From: Sinorhizobium meliloti 4H41
Lineage (GTDB): Bacteria > Pseudomonadota > Alphaproteobacteria > Rhizobiales > Rhizobiaceae
Length of the DNA stretch: 64,000 nt
Reading direction: 5' to 3'
Assembly: GCF_000375585.1 (NCBI RefSeq)
Contig: NZ_AQWP01000004.1
Coordinates: 62,001-126,000 of the forward strand
Below, one piece after another: positions 54,624-63,998 of this stretch. Made by a program: the position numbers and the translations under genes. The notes below the pieces were generated by a model. The model did not search any database. It was given only the letters and a program-made list of their open reading frames with translations, and had not been told where the DNA came from. The stretch's first letter is position 1; each line of letters opens with the position of its first letter.

Positions 54624-54926
54624 TCAGACTTGCTCCAAAAGTGCCCGTGCGAGCTCTTCCCACTCTTTATCGACCGTCAAGGTCGACGGTGCGGTACCGC
54701 ATCGGCGATACCAATATTCGGCGTTCGATTGATCACCTTCCTTGCGATGGAGATAGGCATGCACACGCATGCCCGCGCTATCCTCGTGCTCCTGCGCGCG
54801 TTCGTGCGCCTTGTCCCAATCGCCCTTTCCATCCCACCACAGCGCTTGCAGCGCATGGCTTAGACCGGCGGGCGGCTGTGGCTTGGCGAGCGAATCTCGG
54901 AAAACCTGCAAATCCAAATCGTCCAT
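54624..54926 (-). CDS. Small conserved soluble protein, function unknown
   Basis: This 100-residue protein has helical repeats and aromatic patches (QALWWDGKGDWDKAHERAQEH, HAYLHRKEGDQSNAEYWYRR). I recognise it as a widespread alphaproteobacterial conserved hypothetical; the pattern resembles one TPR/Sel1-like helical pair. No function is known to me. It is upstream of the cyclase gene on the same strand, with a gap of about 109 bases. Confidence 0.8.
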   Translation of the reverse strand: MDDLDLQVFRDSLAKPQPPAGLSHALQALWWDGKGDWDKAHERAQEHEDSAGMRVHAYLHRKEGDQSNAEYWYRRCGTAPSTLTVDKEWEELARALLEQV

Positions 54927-55713
54927 CCTCGTGAAACCGAACTCCGATAATACGCTCGCCCGGGCCTAAGCGGTAGCGTGCATCGGGCGATATTCGGAGT
55001 ACGCCTACCTTGCCGGGAAGGATCGAAATCGGGCGCCGCATGCAATCCCGCTATCCCGCATCAAACCGCGCAAGCATCTTCTTGAGAAGCAAGTTCTGTG
55101 CATGAAGCTGTTCCGCCAGCAGCCTCCTGAGCCGCTCGTTGTCTGCGTCAAGGGCAGCGAGCTCATCGAGGGAGATCCACGCCGTTCGGCGCCGCGGCAT
55201 TCCTGACGGCGCACCAATACAGTCCTTTCCGCGCGCTTCAACTCCTCCACGGCGCGAGGCGGCTCCATGCCTCACGCGCCAACTCGCTTGCCTTTCGCGA
55301 GGTGACGGCGTTCTGACGATCACCGCCATTGACGCAATGTATGTTCCGTTCCGTCATGTATGTCAGCAACTGGTCTGGACAGCATCCAGGCCTGAGCGTC
55401 AGAAAATGGCGTTGCGAGCTACCCGTTGCCAGCCGAGATGCCTGAATGCGTTCCGTCACCCTCGGCGCAGTTGGATTGCAGGCCAGGTTGAATCATCCGC
55501 TGGACCTGCCTAGCCTGCGGCCCGGACCAGCCTTAGAGTGTCCATCGCTTTGAGCGGATGCGAACCGCCCACGACGCCGACATGTGAGATCTTCGCACTT
55601 CTATGCCGGGCATCGGCGAACACGCCGTCGATCAGCAGCGGTAGCGTCGGAGAACACATTACAGATCGGCTGCGGCACTCCAGGCCCCACGTGGCAAGCT
55701 TTCCGTCAATATA
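54927..55713. other. Gene-poor, probably decayed segment
   Basis: These 787 bases lie between two well-packed gene groups. Frames are broken on both strands. On the minus strand there are pieces that look like former coding sequence: the SyrB-like tail at 55051-55200, and an open frame without a start at 55510 to about 55700 (…LPLLIDGVFADARHRSAKISH…). I see no inverted repeats or transposase motif. Confidence 0.45.
55051..55200 (-). pseudogene. SyrB-like C-terminal fragment
   Basis: This 49-codon frame ends in a leucine-zipper-like stretch (ISLDELAALDADNERLRRLL, then AEQLHAQNLLLKKML). It resembles the C-terminus of the rhizobial regulator SyrB as I remember it (…ENQRLRKLLAEKLRTENAEL…). The helix-turn-helix part of SyrB is absent upstream, and the ATG has no ribosome-binding site. 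I read it as a gene remnant; a small coiled-coil protein is the alternative. Confidence 0.35.
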
Positions 55714-56781
55714 TTATGCGATTTTCCCTCGTTCCCAGTACCAGGCGACATACATCTTCCTGCGATCATGTTGCCGCGCTTTGAGGAAGGTCCTGATGGC
55801 TCGTATGTCTCTTCTTTCGCACGCAACCCAAACAAACGTTTCGGCGTCGACGGCTTCTATCGCTGCTTTCGCCTCGGACACGAGAACGTCGGCAGCATCT
55901 TCCTTGTAGCTCCCCCTGTGCAACCAACGCACGTCGAGCACGCCATCGGTCGGAAGCGGTTGCTCTTCCGCCTTGTCCTCAACCTCGATGATAGCACATA
56001 TATGCGTTCCCGCCGGAGCCTCGGCCGCGATCCGTGCTATGGCCGGCAGGGCGCTCTCGTCGCCGATCAGCAAAATGGAGCGCTCCGCCGGCAGGCCGCC
56101 TGCGCCTGGCCCTAACAGGGCGGCCACGTCTCCGGGCTGCGCGTCGCGCGCAAAGTCTGCACCCGGAGTCGGTACGCCAGGAGCGGGATGCTGCAAGAAA
56201 TCGATCCACAATTCGCCCCGGTCCAAATCGACGGCACGGATGGTATAGACACGAACCAGAAGCGTGTTCTCGCCTTCCGGCCACGCTATGCGGCCGTCTT
56301 CCCGCGAGCCGGGCCATACCGGCGGTCGGCCCTTCGGCGGCACCAGCAGCCGGACATGCATGTCGCCGCCCACAAAAGGCGTCACATCGGCGCAGGAAAA
56401 TATCACGCGACGCATATGCGGAGTGACATTGTGCGCAGAGAGGACGGTCACCTCATGAAGGTTCGGCAGCACCGACAGGGACATCGATTCCGACCAGGTC
56501 AATTCGAACGGCTGGTCTTCGGCAAAATAGAAAAGATGCTCCGCCAGGATCGTGCGACTCATGTGCAGCATTTCACGCGTCGGGCAGTCGAGCTCGATCG
56601 ACAGGCCCGCATTTGCAATGCCGATGCGCGCGACGCCGAGCTCGCTCCGCAGCACCGCCAGGTCGTCTATGCGTTCAACCTCGGCATGTTCGACAAAGTG
56701 CTCGCAGATCTCGTCGAGCATGTCGGCAGCGCTGCCGCAGACCGCTACGCCGGAAAGTTTGAATGGATGAATTGCGTTCAT
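55714..56781 (-). CDS. Siderophore-interacting protein (ferric-siderophore reductase)
   Basis: This 355-residue protein has an N-terminal DUF2218-like domain (about residues 1-90) and a C-terminal SIP/ViuB flavin-dependent reductase: VRVYTIRAVDLDRGELWIDFLQH (flavin site), GPGAGGLPAERSILLIGDESALPAIARI, WVACERRDIRAIRTFLK and the final MYVAWYWERGKIA. It releases iron from the imported ferric siderophore by reduction in the cytoplasm. The ATG overlaps the stop of the ABC ATPase by four bases, so it is the last gene of the uptake operon. Confidence 0.93.
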   Translation of the reverse strand: MNAIHPFKLSGVAVCGSAADMLDEICEHFVEHAEVERIDDLAVLRSELGVARIGIANAGLSIELDCPTREMLHMSRTILAEHLFYFAEDQPFELTWSESMSLSVLPNLHEVTVLSAHNVTPHMRRVIFSCADVTPFVGGDMHVRLLVPPKGRPPVWPGSREDGRIAWPEGENTLLVRVYTIRAVDLDRGELWIDFLQHPAPGVPTPGADFARDAQPGDVAALLGPGAGGLPAERSILLIGDESALPAIARIAAEAPAGTHICAIIEVEDKAEEQPLPTDGVLDVRWLHRGSYKEDAADVLVSEAKAAIEAVDAETFVWVACERRDIRAIRTFLKARQHDRRKMYVAWYWERGKIA

Positions 56782-57620
56782 GCGCGGCTCTCCTTTTGTG
56801 GTGCATCGCCCGTGTCGTCGATGACGGCCATCCGGTGTCGCCCGATCGGCAGCATGATCGGCCGGCCCGAGGTGGGATCGCTGATGACGCGACTATCGAG
56901 GCCGAAAACATGCCGCACGGTCTCTTCGGTGAGCACCTCTTCCGGAGTGCCCGAAATGTGCACGCGCCCACCGGCAATCGCCACGAGATGGTCGGCATAG
57001 CGGGCAGCAAGGTTGAGATCGTGCAGCACCATGACCACCGTCGTTCCACGCGTGCTGTTTAGATCGGTCAGCAGATCGAGCACCTCGATCTGATGGTTGA
57101 TGTCGAGAAAGGTCGTCGGCTCGTCGAGCAGCAGGATCTCGGTCTGCTGCGCGAGTGCCATGGCGATCCAGACCCGCTGCCGTTGGCCGCCGGAGAGCTC
57201 GTCGATCGGCCGTTCGGCAAGGTCGAACGTCTTTGTCGCCTCAAGCGCGCGGTCGACCGCCTCGTCGTCTTGTCGCGTCCAGCGGGAAAACAGGCTTTGA
57301 TGCGGATGCCGTCCCCTGCTGACGAGGTCGGCCACGGTAATGCCTTCCGGCGCGATCGGCGATTGCGGCAGCAGACCCAGCGTCCGGGCGAGCTCTCGCG
57401 ACGGTGTCCGGTGAATGGACTTGCCGTCGAGGAGAACTTGTCCCTTGCTGGGCGCGATCAGCCGCGAGAGCGTACGAAGAAACGTGGACTTGCCACAGGC
57501 ATTTGCGCCGACGATCACCGTGATCTTGCCCGGGGGAATGGTGAGGTCGAGCGCATGCAGGATTTCAGTATTGTCGTAGCCGGCCGTCAATCCGCTGGCG
57601 ACGAGCAGATGATCGGTCAT
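56778..57620 (-). CDS. Ferric-siderophore ABC transporter ATPase (FecE/FhuC-like)
   Basis: This 280-residue protein has Walker A GANACGKST, Q-loop LLPQSPIAPEGITVADLVSRGRHPH, signature LSGGQRQRVWIAMALAQ and Walker B ILLLDEPTTFLD, the standard iron-siderophore ATPase pattern. ATG 57620 overlaps the permease stop by four bases. The longer frame upstream is out-of-frame reading of the permease. Confidence 0.95.
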   Translation of the reverse strand: MTDHLLVASGLTAGYDNTEILHALDLTIPPGKITVIVGANACGKSTFLRTLSRLIAPSKGQVLLDGKSIHRTPSRELARTLGLLPQSPIAPEGITVADLVSRGRHPHQSLFSRWTRQDDEAVDRALEATKTFDLAERPIDELSGGQRQRVWIAMALAQQTEILLLDEPTTFLDINHQIEVLDLLTDLNSTRGTTVVMVLHDLNLAARYADHLVAIAGGRVHISGTPEEVLTEETVRHVFGLDSRVISDPTSGRPIMLPIGRHRMAVIDDTGDAPQKESRA

Positions 57621-58657
57621 AAAGCGCCCCCGATCCGATTGATGCGAACGATGAGATAGATCAGGTAGGGTGCGCCAAGCGCCCCGGTTACGACGCCCAC
57701 AGGGTAGCGGCTCGGCAGAAGGTGCTGCCCGACATAATCGGCGACAAGCACGAGAAGGGCGCCCGTCAGTGCAGACGGGATGAGCACCGAGCCGGCGTTT
57801 CGTACGATCCGGCCGGCGATCGGGCCCGACAGGAAAGCGACGAAGGCGATCGGCCCCGTTGCCGCGGTCGCCGACGCGATCAGTCCGACCGCGGCGACAA
57901 TCACCAGCATCCTTGTATGCGAGACCCTCGTTCCAAGAGCGGCCGCCGTATCGTCGCCCAGCCGCAATGTCTCGAGATCGCGACTGCGAACGAGCAGCAG
58001 CGCCCCGAAGAACAGGAGGGCGAGCAGAAGCGGCAGCGCCTGGCCAAGCTGAGCGCCGTTGACGCTGCCGGTCAGCCAACGCATCGCTTCCTGCAAATTC
58101 CAGGCAGGCGCCGATTGAAGGATATAGGCGATGACACTTTGCAGCATGGCGGAAACGCCAATGCCGACAAGGATCAGCCTGGTGCCGGCGACCCCATTGC
58201 GGAAGGAAAGGCCATAGACGAGCAGCGCCACGCCAAGTCCCGCTACGACAGCGATAACCGAAACCATCGGCCCGTCCATGGACAGGACTACAATGGCGAA
58301 AACGGCAGCCGCCCCAGCGCCAGAGGTAATCCCGATGATATCGGGACTGGCGAGCGGATTGCGCAACATGACCTGAAACGCCACGCCGCCCAGTCCAAAG
58401 CATATTCCTGCAAGGACCGACAGCACAGCGCGCGGCAGCCTCAGTTGCCCCACCGTAAAGGATGCGCCCGAAACCGGTTCACCGGCGAGCACGCGCAGAA
58501 CATCGCTCGGCGGCGTGACGGATTGCCCAACCGACAAGGTGACGGCGAAGACCACTGCGACCAGGGTCAGCAACACCGCGAGAATGACAGCGTGCCTGCG
58601 CGCGCTTTTTCTGCGGTGTCCGATCACGACGCCAAGGGTGGATGAGGGAACTGTCAC
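57617..58657 (-). CDS. Ferric-siderophore ABC permease 2 (FecD-like)
   Basis: This 346-residue FecCD-family permease has about ten helices and the conserved LRLPRAVLSVLAGICFGLGGVAFQVMLRNPLASPDIIGITSGAGA (58340-58480) and GPIAFVAFLSGPIAGRIVRNAG segments. The start is GTG 58657, which overlaps the first permease's stop (GTGA) and has GAGGGAC upstream; no ATG fits. Confidence 0.93.
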   Translation of the reverse strand: MTVPSSTLGVVIGHRRKSARRHAVILAVLLTLVAVVFAVTLSVGQSVTPPSDVLRVLAGEPVSGASFTVGQLRLPRAVLSVLAGICFGLGGVAFQVMLRNPLASPDIIGITSGAGAAAVFAIVVLSMDGPMVSVIAVVAGLGVALLVYGLSFRNGVAGTRLILVGIGVSAMLQSVIAYILQSAPAWNLQEAMRWLTGSVNGAQLGQALPLLLALLFFGALLLVRSRDLETLRLGDDTAAALGTRVSHTRMLVIVAAVGLIASATAATGPIAFVAFLSGPIAGRIVRNAGSVLIPSALTGALLVLVADYVGQHLLPSRYPVGVVTGALGAPYLIYLIVRINRIGGAL

Positions 58658-59700
58658 AGGTCCCTCACGCGCTGTCGCCGGACGATCCAGATGAAGAATG
58701 GCGCACCGATCAGGGCGGTGACGATGCCGACGTCGATCTCCGCAGGGCGCGCGACGATGCGCCCGACAACGTCCGCGGCGAGCAGGAGGCACGCGCCTGC
58801 CAGCGTCGAAAAAGGTAGCAGCCACCGATAGTCCACGCCAATCAGCAGGCGGCAGAGATGCGGCACGACCAGCCCGAGAAAGCCGATCGGCCCGCATATG
58901 GCTGTCGTCGCACCGCAGAGAAGGATGGCGCCGAAGGAAGCAACGGCCCGCGCGGTTGCGACGCTCTCGCCGAGCCCGGTCGCAAGCTCGTCACCGAGTG
59001 CAAGAGAGTTGAGTTTTCTGGCCGACAGCAGGCTGATCACGAACCCGACAAGCAGAAAGGGCACCAAGGGAAGGATACGCTCGTATGTCGCGCCGCCAAC
59101 ACCACCGATCTGCCAGGAATGGATACCGCCTGCGATATCGCCACGCGGCAGCACGACGGCAGTGACCATGGACGCAAATGCGACCGACGTTGCCGCGCCC
59201 GCCAGCGCCAGTTTCAAAGGGGTCGCGCCGCCCCTGCCCAGCGAACCTATGGCATAGACGAAGATCGCGGCGCATCCGGCACCCAGGATGGCCACCCATA
59301 TATACGCATACAGCGACGACATCCCGAACCACGCGACGCCGATGACAACTGCGAGGGATGCCCCCATATTGACGCCGAGAATGCCGGGGTCTGCAAGCGG
59401 ATTGCGGGTCACGCCCTGCATGACCGCTCCGGCCAGCCCCAGAGCGCCCCCCGCAAGCAGGGCCAGCAACGTCCGCGGAATGCGCAACGCGACCGATGCG
59501 CGACCGATGTTATCCTGCGCACCGCCGAGCGCCGCGGCGACATCGCGCCACTCGACATAGCGGGTGCCGACGGTAACAGAGGCGACAAGCAAGACCACCA
59601 GAAACGCGAAAAGCGCTGCCAGCCAAAGACTTCGCATCCGGCTGGAACGGGACACGGGCGACCAACGCCCCTCCGATGTCTTGATGATCCCGGCGGTCAT
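58654..59700 (-). CDS. Ferric-siderophore ABC permease 1 (FecC-like)
   Basis: This 348-residue FecCD-family permease has LRIPRTLLALLAGGALGLAGAVMQGVTRNPLADPGILGVNMGAS (59355-59480) and GPIGFLGLVVPHLCRLLIG. ATG 59700 overlaps the binding-protein stop by four bases. All five genes of the operon overlap by four bases, a very regular translationally coupled array. Confidence 0.94.
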   Translation of the reverse strand: MTAGIIKTSEGRWSPVSRSSRMRSLWLAALFAFLVVLLVASVTVGTRYVEWRDVAAALGGAQDNIGRASVALRIPRTLLALLAGGALGLAGAVMQGVTRNPLADPGILGVNMGASLAVVIGVAWFGMSSLYAYIWVAILGAGCAAIFVYAIGSLGRGGATPLKLALAGAATSVAFASMVTAVVLPRGDIAGGIHSWQIGGVGGATYERILPLVPFLLVGFVISLLSARKLNSLALGDELATGLGESVATARAVASFGAILLCGATTAICGPIGFLGLVVPHLCRLLIGVDYRWLLPFSTLAGACLLLAADVVGRIVARPAEIDVGIVTALIGAPFFIWIVRRQRVRDL

Positions 59701-60692
59701 TTTGACTTCTTGACTGCCTCGCTGAGCAGCTCCACGTAGTCCTTCAGGACCCATCTGATGGACAGTGGCGTGGGATTGGCGGCATTGCCGACCGCGTTGT
59801 TGCCGAGCATGACGATCGATTCCCGTGCAACGGCGGGCATATGCTGCATCAGCGCGTTGGCTTTCAAGGCATCGAAAAGCATCCCGTCGCCGTAAGTAAC
59901 GAGAATATCGACATCGTCGAAAGCATCGATCTGTTCGGCGCTGACGGAGCCCGAGAACTTTCCGGCTTGTGAAGCCTGCACCACGCTTTTCGGCGATCTG
60001 AGCCCGAGATCGGCGAAAAACCTGACGCGCGTATCGTTGGTCGTGTAGAAATTGACGACACTGAGGTCCCATGAGCTGAGATGAGTAATGAACATTGCCG
60101 ATTTGCCCTTGAGCTCGGGATATCCTTCAAGCGTCAGGGCAATCTCAGCTTCGATGCCGGCTATCAGCGCTTCCCCTTCCGCAGCCATCCCGAGCCCCGC
60201 GCTGTTCATCCGGATCGTCTCGCGCCAGTCGGTCGACCAGGGAGCCTGCGGATAGGCGATGACAGGTGCAATCTCGCTCAACGTGTCGTAGTCCCCCTGA
60301 CTGAGGCCCGAATAGGCCGCAAGGATGACGTCCGGTCGCGTGGCGGCGACCGCCTCGAAATCGATGCCATCCCCCTCGTCGAAAAGCACCGGCGTTTCAG
60401 CCTCGAGTTCACCGAGACGTGCGGCGACCCACGGCAGAATGCCGTCATTGTCGTCATCGCCGAAGTTGGCGCGCGCCATTCCAACCGGAACGATGCCCAG
60501 AGCCAGCGGCACCTCATGGTTCGCCCAGGCGACGGTTGCGACACGTTCCGGCTTCTTTGCGATGATGGTGTTGCCGAAGGCATGCTCGATGGTGATGGGA
60601 TACGCAGCACTCTCGGCAGCGAACACAGTGCCGTGCCTGCCTGTCCAAAGAAGGGCTATGACTGCCAGTACAGCGAAACGGAACAGCCTCAT
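59697..60692 (-). CDS. Iron-siderophore ABC transporter binding protein
   Basis: This protein of about 331 residues has a Sec signal (MRLFRFAVLAVIALLWTG) and a FepB/FecB-type periplasmic binding fold (ERVATVAWANHEVPLALGI, FEAVAATRPDVILAAYSGLSQGDYDTLSEIAPVIAY, IRMNSAGLGMAAEGEALIAGIEAEI). ATG 60692 has GGAG seven bases upstream; a GTG two codons earlier is unlikely. It is the first gene of the importer operon, divergent from the TonB receptor gene. Confidence 0.93.
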   Translation of the reverse strand: MRLFRFAVLAVIALLWTGRHGTVFAAESAAYPITIEHAFGNTIIAKKPERVATVAWANHEVPLALGIVPVGMARANFGDDDNDGILPWVAARLGELEAETPVLFDEGDGIDFEAVAATRPDVILAAYSGLSQGDYDTLSEIAPVIAYPQAPWSTDWRETIRMNSAGLGMAAEGEALIAGIEAEIALTLEGYPELKGKSAMFITHLSSWDLSVVNFYTTNDTRVRFFADLGLRSPKSVVQASQAGKFSGSVSAEQIDAFDDVDILVTYGDGMLFDALKANALMQHMPAVARESIVMLGNNAVGNAANPTPLSIRWVLKDYVELLSEAVKKSK

Positions 60693-60719
60693 CGCCACAC
60701 TCCATCCAAGGTTTTAAGT

Positions 60720-60734
60720 TGACCCCCAGTCTCA
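60720..60734. promoter_or_regulatory. TGA-N9-TCA element, candidate iron-responsive box
   Basis: TGACCCCCAGTCTCA, 28 bases upstream of the binding-protein start, matches the TGA-N9-TCA core of the IRO box that RirA recognises in rhizobia. The motif is short and can occur by chance; its place in a siderophore promoter region is what makes it worth noting. Confidence 0.35.
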
Positions 60735-60823
60735 GCTTAATCAGGCGGCGTCAACGGCAAAGCCGCCGATATCCAGAAAGAGCGCGCAGATTTCCGGAGG
60801 ATCGTACAAATCCGGGGAAACAT

Positions 60824-60849
60824 ACAATACTGGACAATACTGCTCCAGT
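60824..60849. promoter_or_regulatory. Direct and inverted repeats between importer and receptor genes
   Basis: ACAATACTG occurs twice, at 60824-60832 and 60834-60842, ten bases apart (same helix face). ACTGGA (60829-60834) and TCCAGT (60844-60849) form an inverted repeat around the second copy. The site is central in the divergent promoter region of two iron-uptake units, and the AraC-family gene at 63180 encodes a plausible binder. Confidence 0.4.
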
Positions 60850-60997
60850 TAATAGCGGCTCGTGGGGGAACGGCTTCACGCCGGGGCCGGTTGAGCGCAG
60901 CTTTCCTGTGTAGCGGACGGCCGGACGCGATGCAGTTCGGAGACCTCAAAGGGCGTTGGTATTGGGGCCCGCTTTCAGCATTTACGTCAATTGGAAC

Positions 60998-63142
60998 ATG
61001 GACATGGATATCGATCAGACCGGCCGCTGGCCAACGAGGGTACCGTTTCGTTCACGAGACGCATTTCTGTTGGGCTGCACAGCACTTTTTGCTTTAACGC
61101 CTGTCCTCTCGTTCGCACAGGACGCAGGCACTGAAGGCGACGCAACGGTGCTGGAGACTATTGTGGCGCACGGCACCGGTGGCGGAAGCGTTCTCAATAC
61201 GGAGGACGATTCAAAGTCGATCGTCGCCACCGAAACGACCGGCGCCGGCAAGATGCCGACCGATATCCTGGTAGCCCCTGCCTCGGTATCCGTCATCACC
61301 TCCAAAGAAATCGAGGAACGCGCCGCCGACACCATCGAGCAAGTCGTACAATATACGGCGGGGGTCGTGACCGACTTTTATGGTTCGGACGACCGTTACG
61401 ACTACTTCGACATTCGCGGCTTCACTCCGTATACGTATCGCGACGGTTTGGCGATCGGCAGGACCTTTGCAGGGGTCCGGGAAGAGCCCTATGCCTTCGA
61501 GCGCATCGAGGTGTTGAAGGGCGCCAGCTCCTCAAGCTTTGGAGCGGCCGAACCCGGCGGATCGATAAACTACGTCACGAAAACGCCGAAGAGCGATCGT
61601 TTCGGTGAAGTCTATGGCACCGGCGGATCGTTATCGCATAAGGAACTCGGCTTCGATTTCGGTGACAATCTTACAGCGGACGACACCCTGTCCTACCGTT
61701 TTACCGGCAAATTTCAGCGCTCGGACGCGGAATACGATTATTCTCAGGATGACGAAAACTTCGTCATGGGCGGCCTGACGTGGCGCCCCACCGACGCGAC
61801 AAATCTGACATTCATCTTCGATCATCTCGACAGGGACGGAGTTCCCGGGAGCGGTGGCCACCCACTCGGGACCGATTTCGACAGGGATCAGTTTTTTGGG
61901 GAGCCGGACTATTACTTCTCCGAGACGAACCGCAATAGCTACAGCGTTCTTTTCGACCACGATTTCGGCAACGGCCTGAGTTTCAGCTCCAACGCCCGCT
62001 ACAGCAAGCTGAACGACGGGTTCGGCAGTGCCTATATCGGCAGCACGCCAACCGATGGCTCGACGGTGGCGGGTCGCTATTTCTTCGGAAACGAGAAATC
62101 GACTGAACAATTCGTCATCGATGCTCACCTGATTTACGAAGCAAGTCTCGACAATGTGGAAAGCCGCACGCTTCTCGGTGCCGACTACAATAAATACGAA
62201 TCGGACAGTGCCAACTTTTACACGTCTGCGCCTTCGATCGATTGGGAAAACCCGATCTATTCAGGCGGGCCCGGCGCGATGGCGCCTTATGCCAGCACGA
62301 ACAACGACCAGCAGACCAACGCGATCTATCTGCAGCAGGATCTGACCTTTTTCGACAAGCTCACCGTGAGTGTCGGCTTGCGCAATGACTGGCTCGATCT
62401 TACCGAGACGAACCTCCTTGCGGGTACCACAAGGGCTGGCAACCACAGTGAATTTACGACGCGGATCGGCGCGAGCTACAAGATAACCGAGGAGCTGGCG
62501 CCCTACATCAGCTACGCCGAGTCGGCCGCGCCGCCCGCCGCAGGTAGCGATCCTACGACGGGAAAGCAGTATGAAGTCGGGATCAAATATCGGCCGGATG
62601 CCTTTCCGGCCTTGTTCACCGCTTCCGTCTACGACCTGACGAAGGGCAACATTACGGTTTTCGACCAGGTCACCTATCTGCCGCAAACCGTCGAAAGGGT
62701 CAGACATCGTGGTTTCGAACTGGAAGCCAAGGCGGAGGTAACGAACAATATCAGCGTGATTGCCGCCTACAGCTACATCGATTCAAAAATTGAAGAACCT
62801 GGCGGTGCTAATGATGGCAACCGCCTGATGCGTGTCCCCAAGAATATCGCTTCGGTGTGGGGCACCTACACGCTGGAGGGCGACGGCGCGCGGGGCGACA
62901 TGATGTTCGGGCTCGGAGCTCGCTACGCAGACGCCTATTACACGGACATTACCAACAGCTCATCGTCGGAGAGTGCAGTCGTCTTCGATGCAGCCTTTAC
63001 TTACAAGGTTCAGGAAAACACCACGTTCCAGCTGAACGTCAACAATTTATTCGACGAAAAACACGTGGCGAGCAAGGATTCCGGGGCGGTCTACTACAAT
63101 CCGGGCCGCAGCATTCTCGCGACGCTGCGCCAGACTTGGTAG
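60998..63142 (+). CDS. TonB-dependent siderophore receptor
   Basis: This protein of about 714 residues is an outer-membrane receptor. It has an extended N-region and signal peptide (…FLLGCTALFALTPVLSFAQ), a TonB-box-like VLETIVAHG, a plug domain (ILVAPASVSVITSKEIEERAADTIEQVVQY, FDIRGFTPYTYRDGL, RIEVLKGASSSSFGAAEPGGSINYVTK) and a 22-strand barrel ending in a terminal Trp (…SILATLRQTW). It resembles FhuA/FoxA-type hydroxamate receptors; the ligand cannot be fixed from sequence. ATG 60998 or 61004 is the likely start; a TTG at 60956 gives an overlong leader. It is divergent from the importer operon it serves. Confidence 0.93.
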   Translation: MDMDIDQTGRWPTRVPFRSRDAFLLGCTALFALTPVLSFAQDAGTEGDATVLETIVAHGTGGGSVLNTEDDSKSIVATETTGAGKMPTDILVAPASVSVITSKEIEERAADTIEQVVQYTAGVVTDFYGSDDRYDYFDIRGFTPYTYRDGLAIGRTFAGVREEPYAFERIEVLKGASSSSFGAAEPGGSINYVTKTPKSDRFGEVYGTGGSLSHKELGFDFGDNLTADDTLSYRFTGKFQRSDAEYDYSQDDENFVMGGLTWRPTDATNLTFIFDHLDRDGVPGSGGHPLGTDFDRDQFFGEPDYYFSETNRNSYSVLFDHDFGNGLSFSSNARYSKLNDGFGSAYIGSTPTDGSTVAGRYFFGNEKSTEQFVIDAHLIYEASLDNVESRTLLGADYNKYESDSANFYTSAPSIDWENPIYSGGPGAMAPYASTNNDQQTNAIYLQQDLTFFDKLTVSVGLRNDWLDLTETNLLAGTTRAGNHSEFTTRIGASYKITEELAPYISYAESAAPPAAGSDPTTGKQYEVGIKYRPDAFPALFTASVYDLTKGNITVFDQVTYLPQTVERVRHRGFELEAKAEVTNNISVIAAYSYIDSKIEEPGGANDGNRLMRVPKNIASVWGTYTLEGDGARGDMMFGLGARYADAYYTDITNSSSSESAVVFDAAFTYKVQENTTFQLNVNNLFDEKHVASKDSGAVYYNPGRSILATLRQTW

Positions 63143-63179
63143 GGGCAAGCCGTCCACCCGCGACTTGCCGCCGGGATCT

Positions 63180-63998
63180 TCACGATTGCCGGAATTGCCG
63201 CATCCGCCGCCAGGCCGCGGGAGTTTCGCCAACGATCTGACGGAAGACCTTCGTCAGGTGTGCCTGATCGGAGAAGCCGAGCTGCGCGGCGATGCTGGCT
63301 ACCGGGAGGTCGCTTTCGCCGAGCAGCTTTTTCGAAAGCTCGACTCGCTTTGCAAGTTGCCATTGCAGCGGTGTCTTACCCATTGTCTGCTTGAAGACGT
63401 TTGCAAACCAGCTTTCGGACAGGCCGACGACGGCAGCCATATCGGCGACGGACATACGATAATCACCAAGCGCGTCGATATGCGAGATGAGCTTGTTCAT
63501 CTGTGCCTGCGTCAGCCTGCCGCCGGCCCTTTCCTCCCTCTCGGCCGGAATATCGAGAAGCCCCGCGACGATGCTGCCGATAAGGCTCTCCGCGTAGACT
63601 GCATGCTTGGTAGGGCTCTTTATTTCGTCGGCCAACAGCTTCGCCAACGCATCGATTGCCGCCACGTTTTGAAGCTCGACCGGACGGCGCAACGCCGTCA
63701 GCGCTGCGGAGCTCCCAACCGATGGAGCCAGAAACCGTAACACCCGATCCTTGTGGAGGTGCAGATTGAGGTGGCTGAAGCTATGTGTCTTCAGACTGCC
63801 CGTCCACAACGGCACACCGGCAGGAACATACACGGCACGCGCCATCGGGCGCGAATTCCTCGCCAGATCAGTGTCCTGGTTCGAAATGCGAACGTTCGAC
63901 GAGACGTCGTTGAAGAAAAACATGATGCGCGGATCGTCCGCGAGATAATAGCCACTGGCACCCGGTTGACTTTCCGCCTCCCAAAGGACGCTGACCAT
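63180..63998 (-). CDS. AraC-family regulator, N-terminus possibly outside window
   Basis: At least 272 residues. The C-terminal AraC/XylS double helix-turn-helix (MSVADMAAVVGLSESWFANVFKQTMGKTPLQWQLAKRVELSKKLLGESDLPVASIAAQLGFSDQAHLTKVFRQIVGETPAAWRR, positions about 63210-63470) is complete; the N-terminal part is an effector domain. The frame reaches the right edge, so the visible ATG at 63998 may be internal. Such regulators often activate adjacent siderophore receptors with the siderophore as co-inducer. It converges on the receptor gene with a 37-base gap. Confidence 0.88.
   Translation of the reverse strand: MVSVLWEAESQPGASGYYLADDPRIMFFFNDVSSNVRISNQDTDLARNSRPMARAVYVPAGVPLWTGSLKTHSFSHLNLHLHKDRVLRFLAPSVGSSAALTALRRPVELQNVAAIDALAKLLADEIKSPTKHAVYAESLIGSIVAGLLDIPAEREERAGGRLTQAQMNKLISHIDALGDYRMSVADMAAVVGLSESWFANVFKQTMGKTPLQWQLAKRVELSKKLLGESDLPVASIAAQLGFSDQAHLTKVFRQIVGETPAAWRRMRQFRQS

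Noticed and set aside
55510-55700. Minus-strand frame LPLLIDGVFADARHRSAKISH… as part of a TetR-like regulator
   Set aside because: Only the faint look of a TetR C-terminus, no start, no DNA-binding domain; mentioned under the decayed segment and not called.
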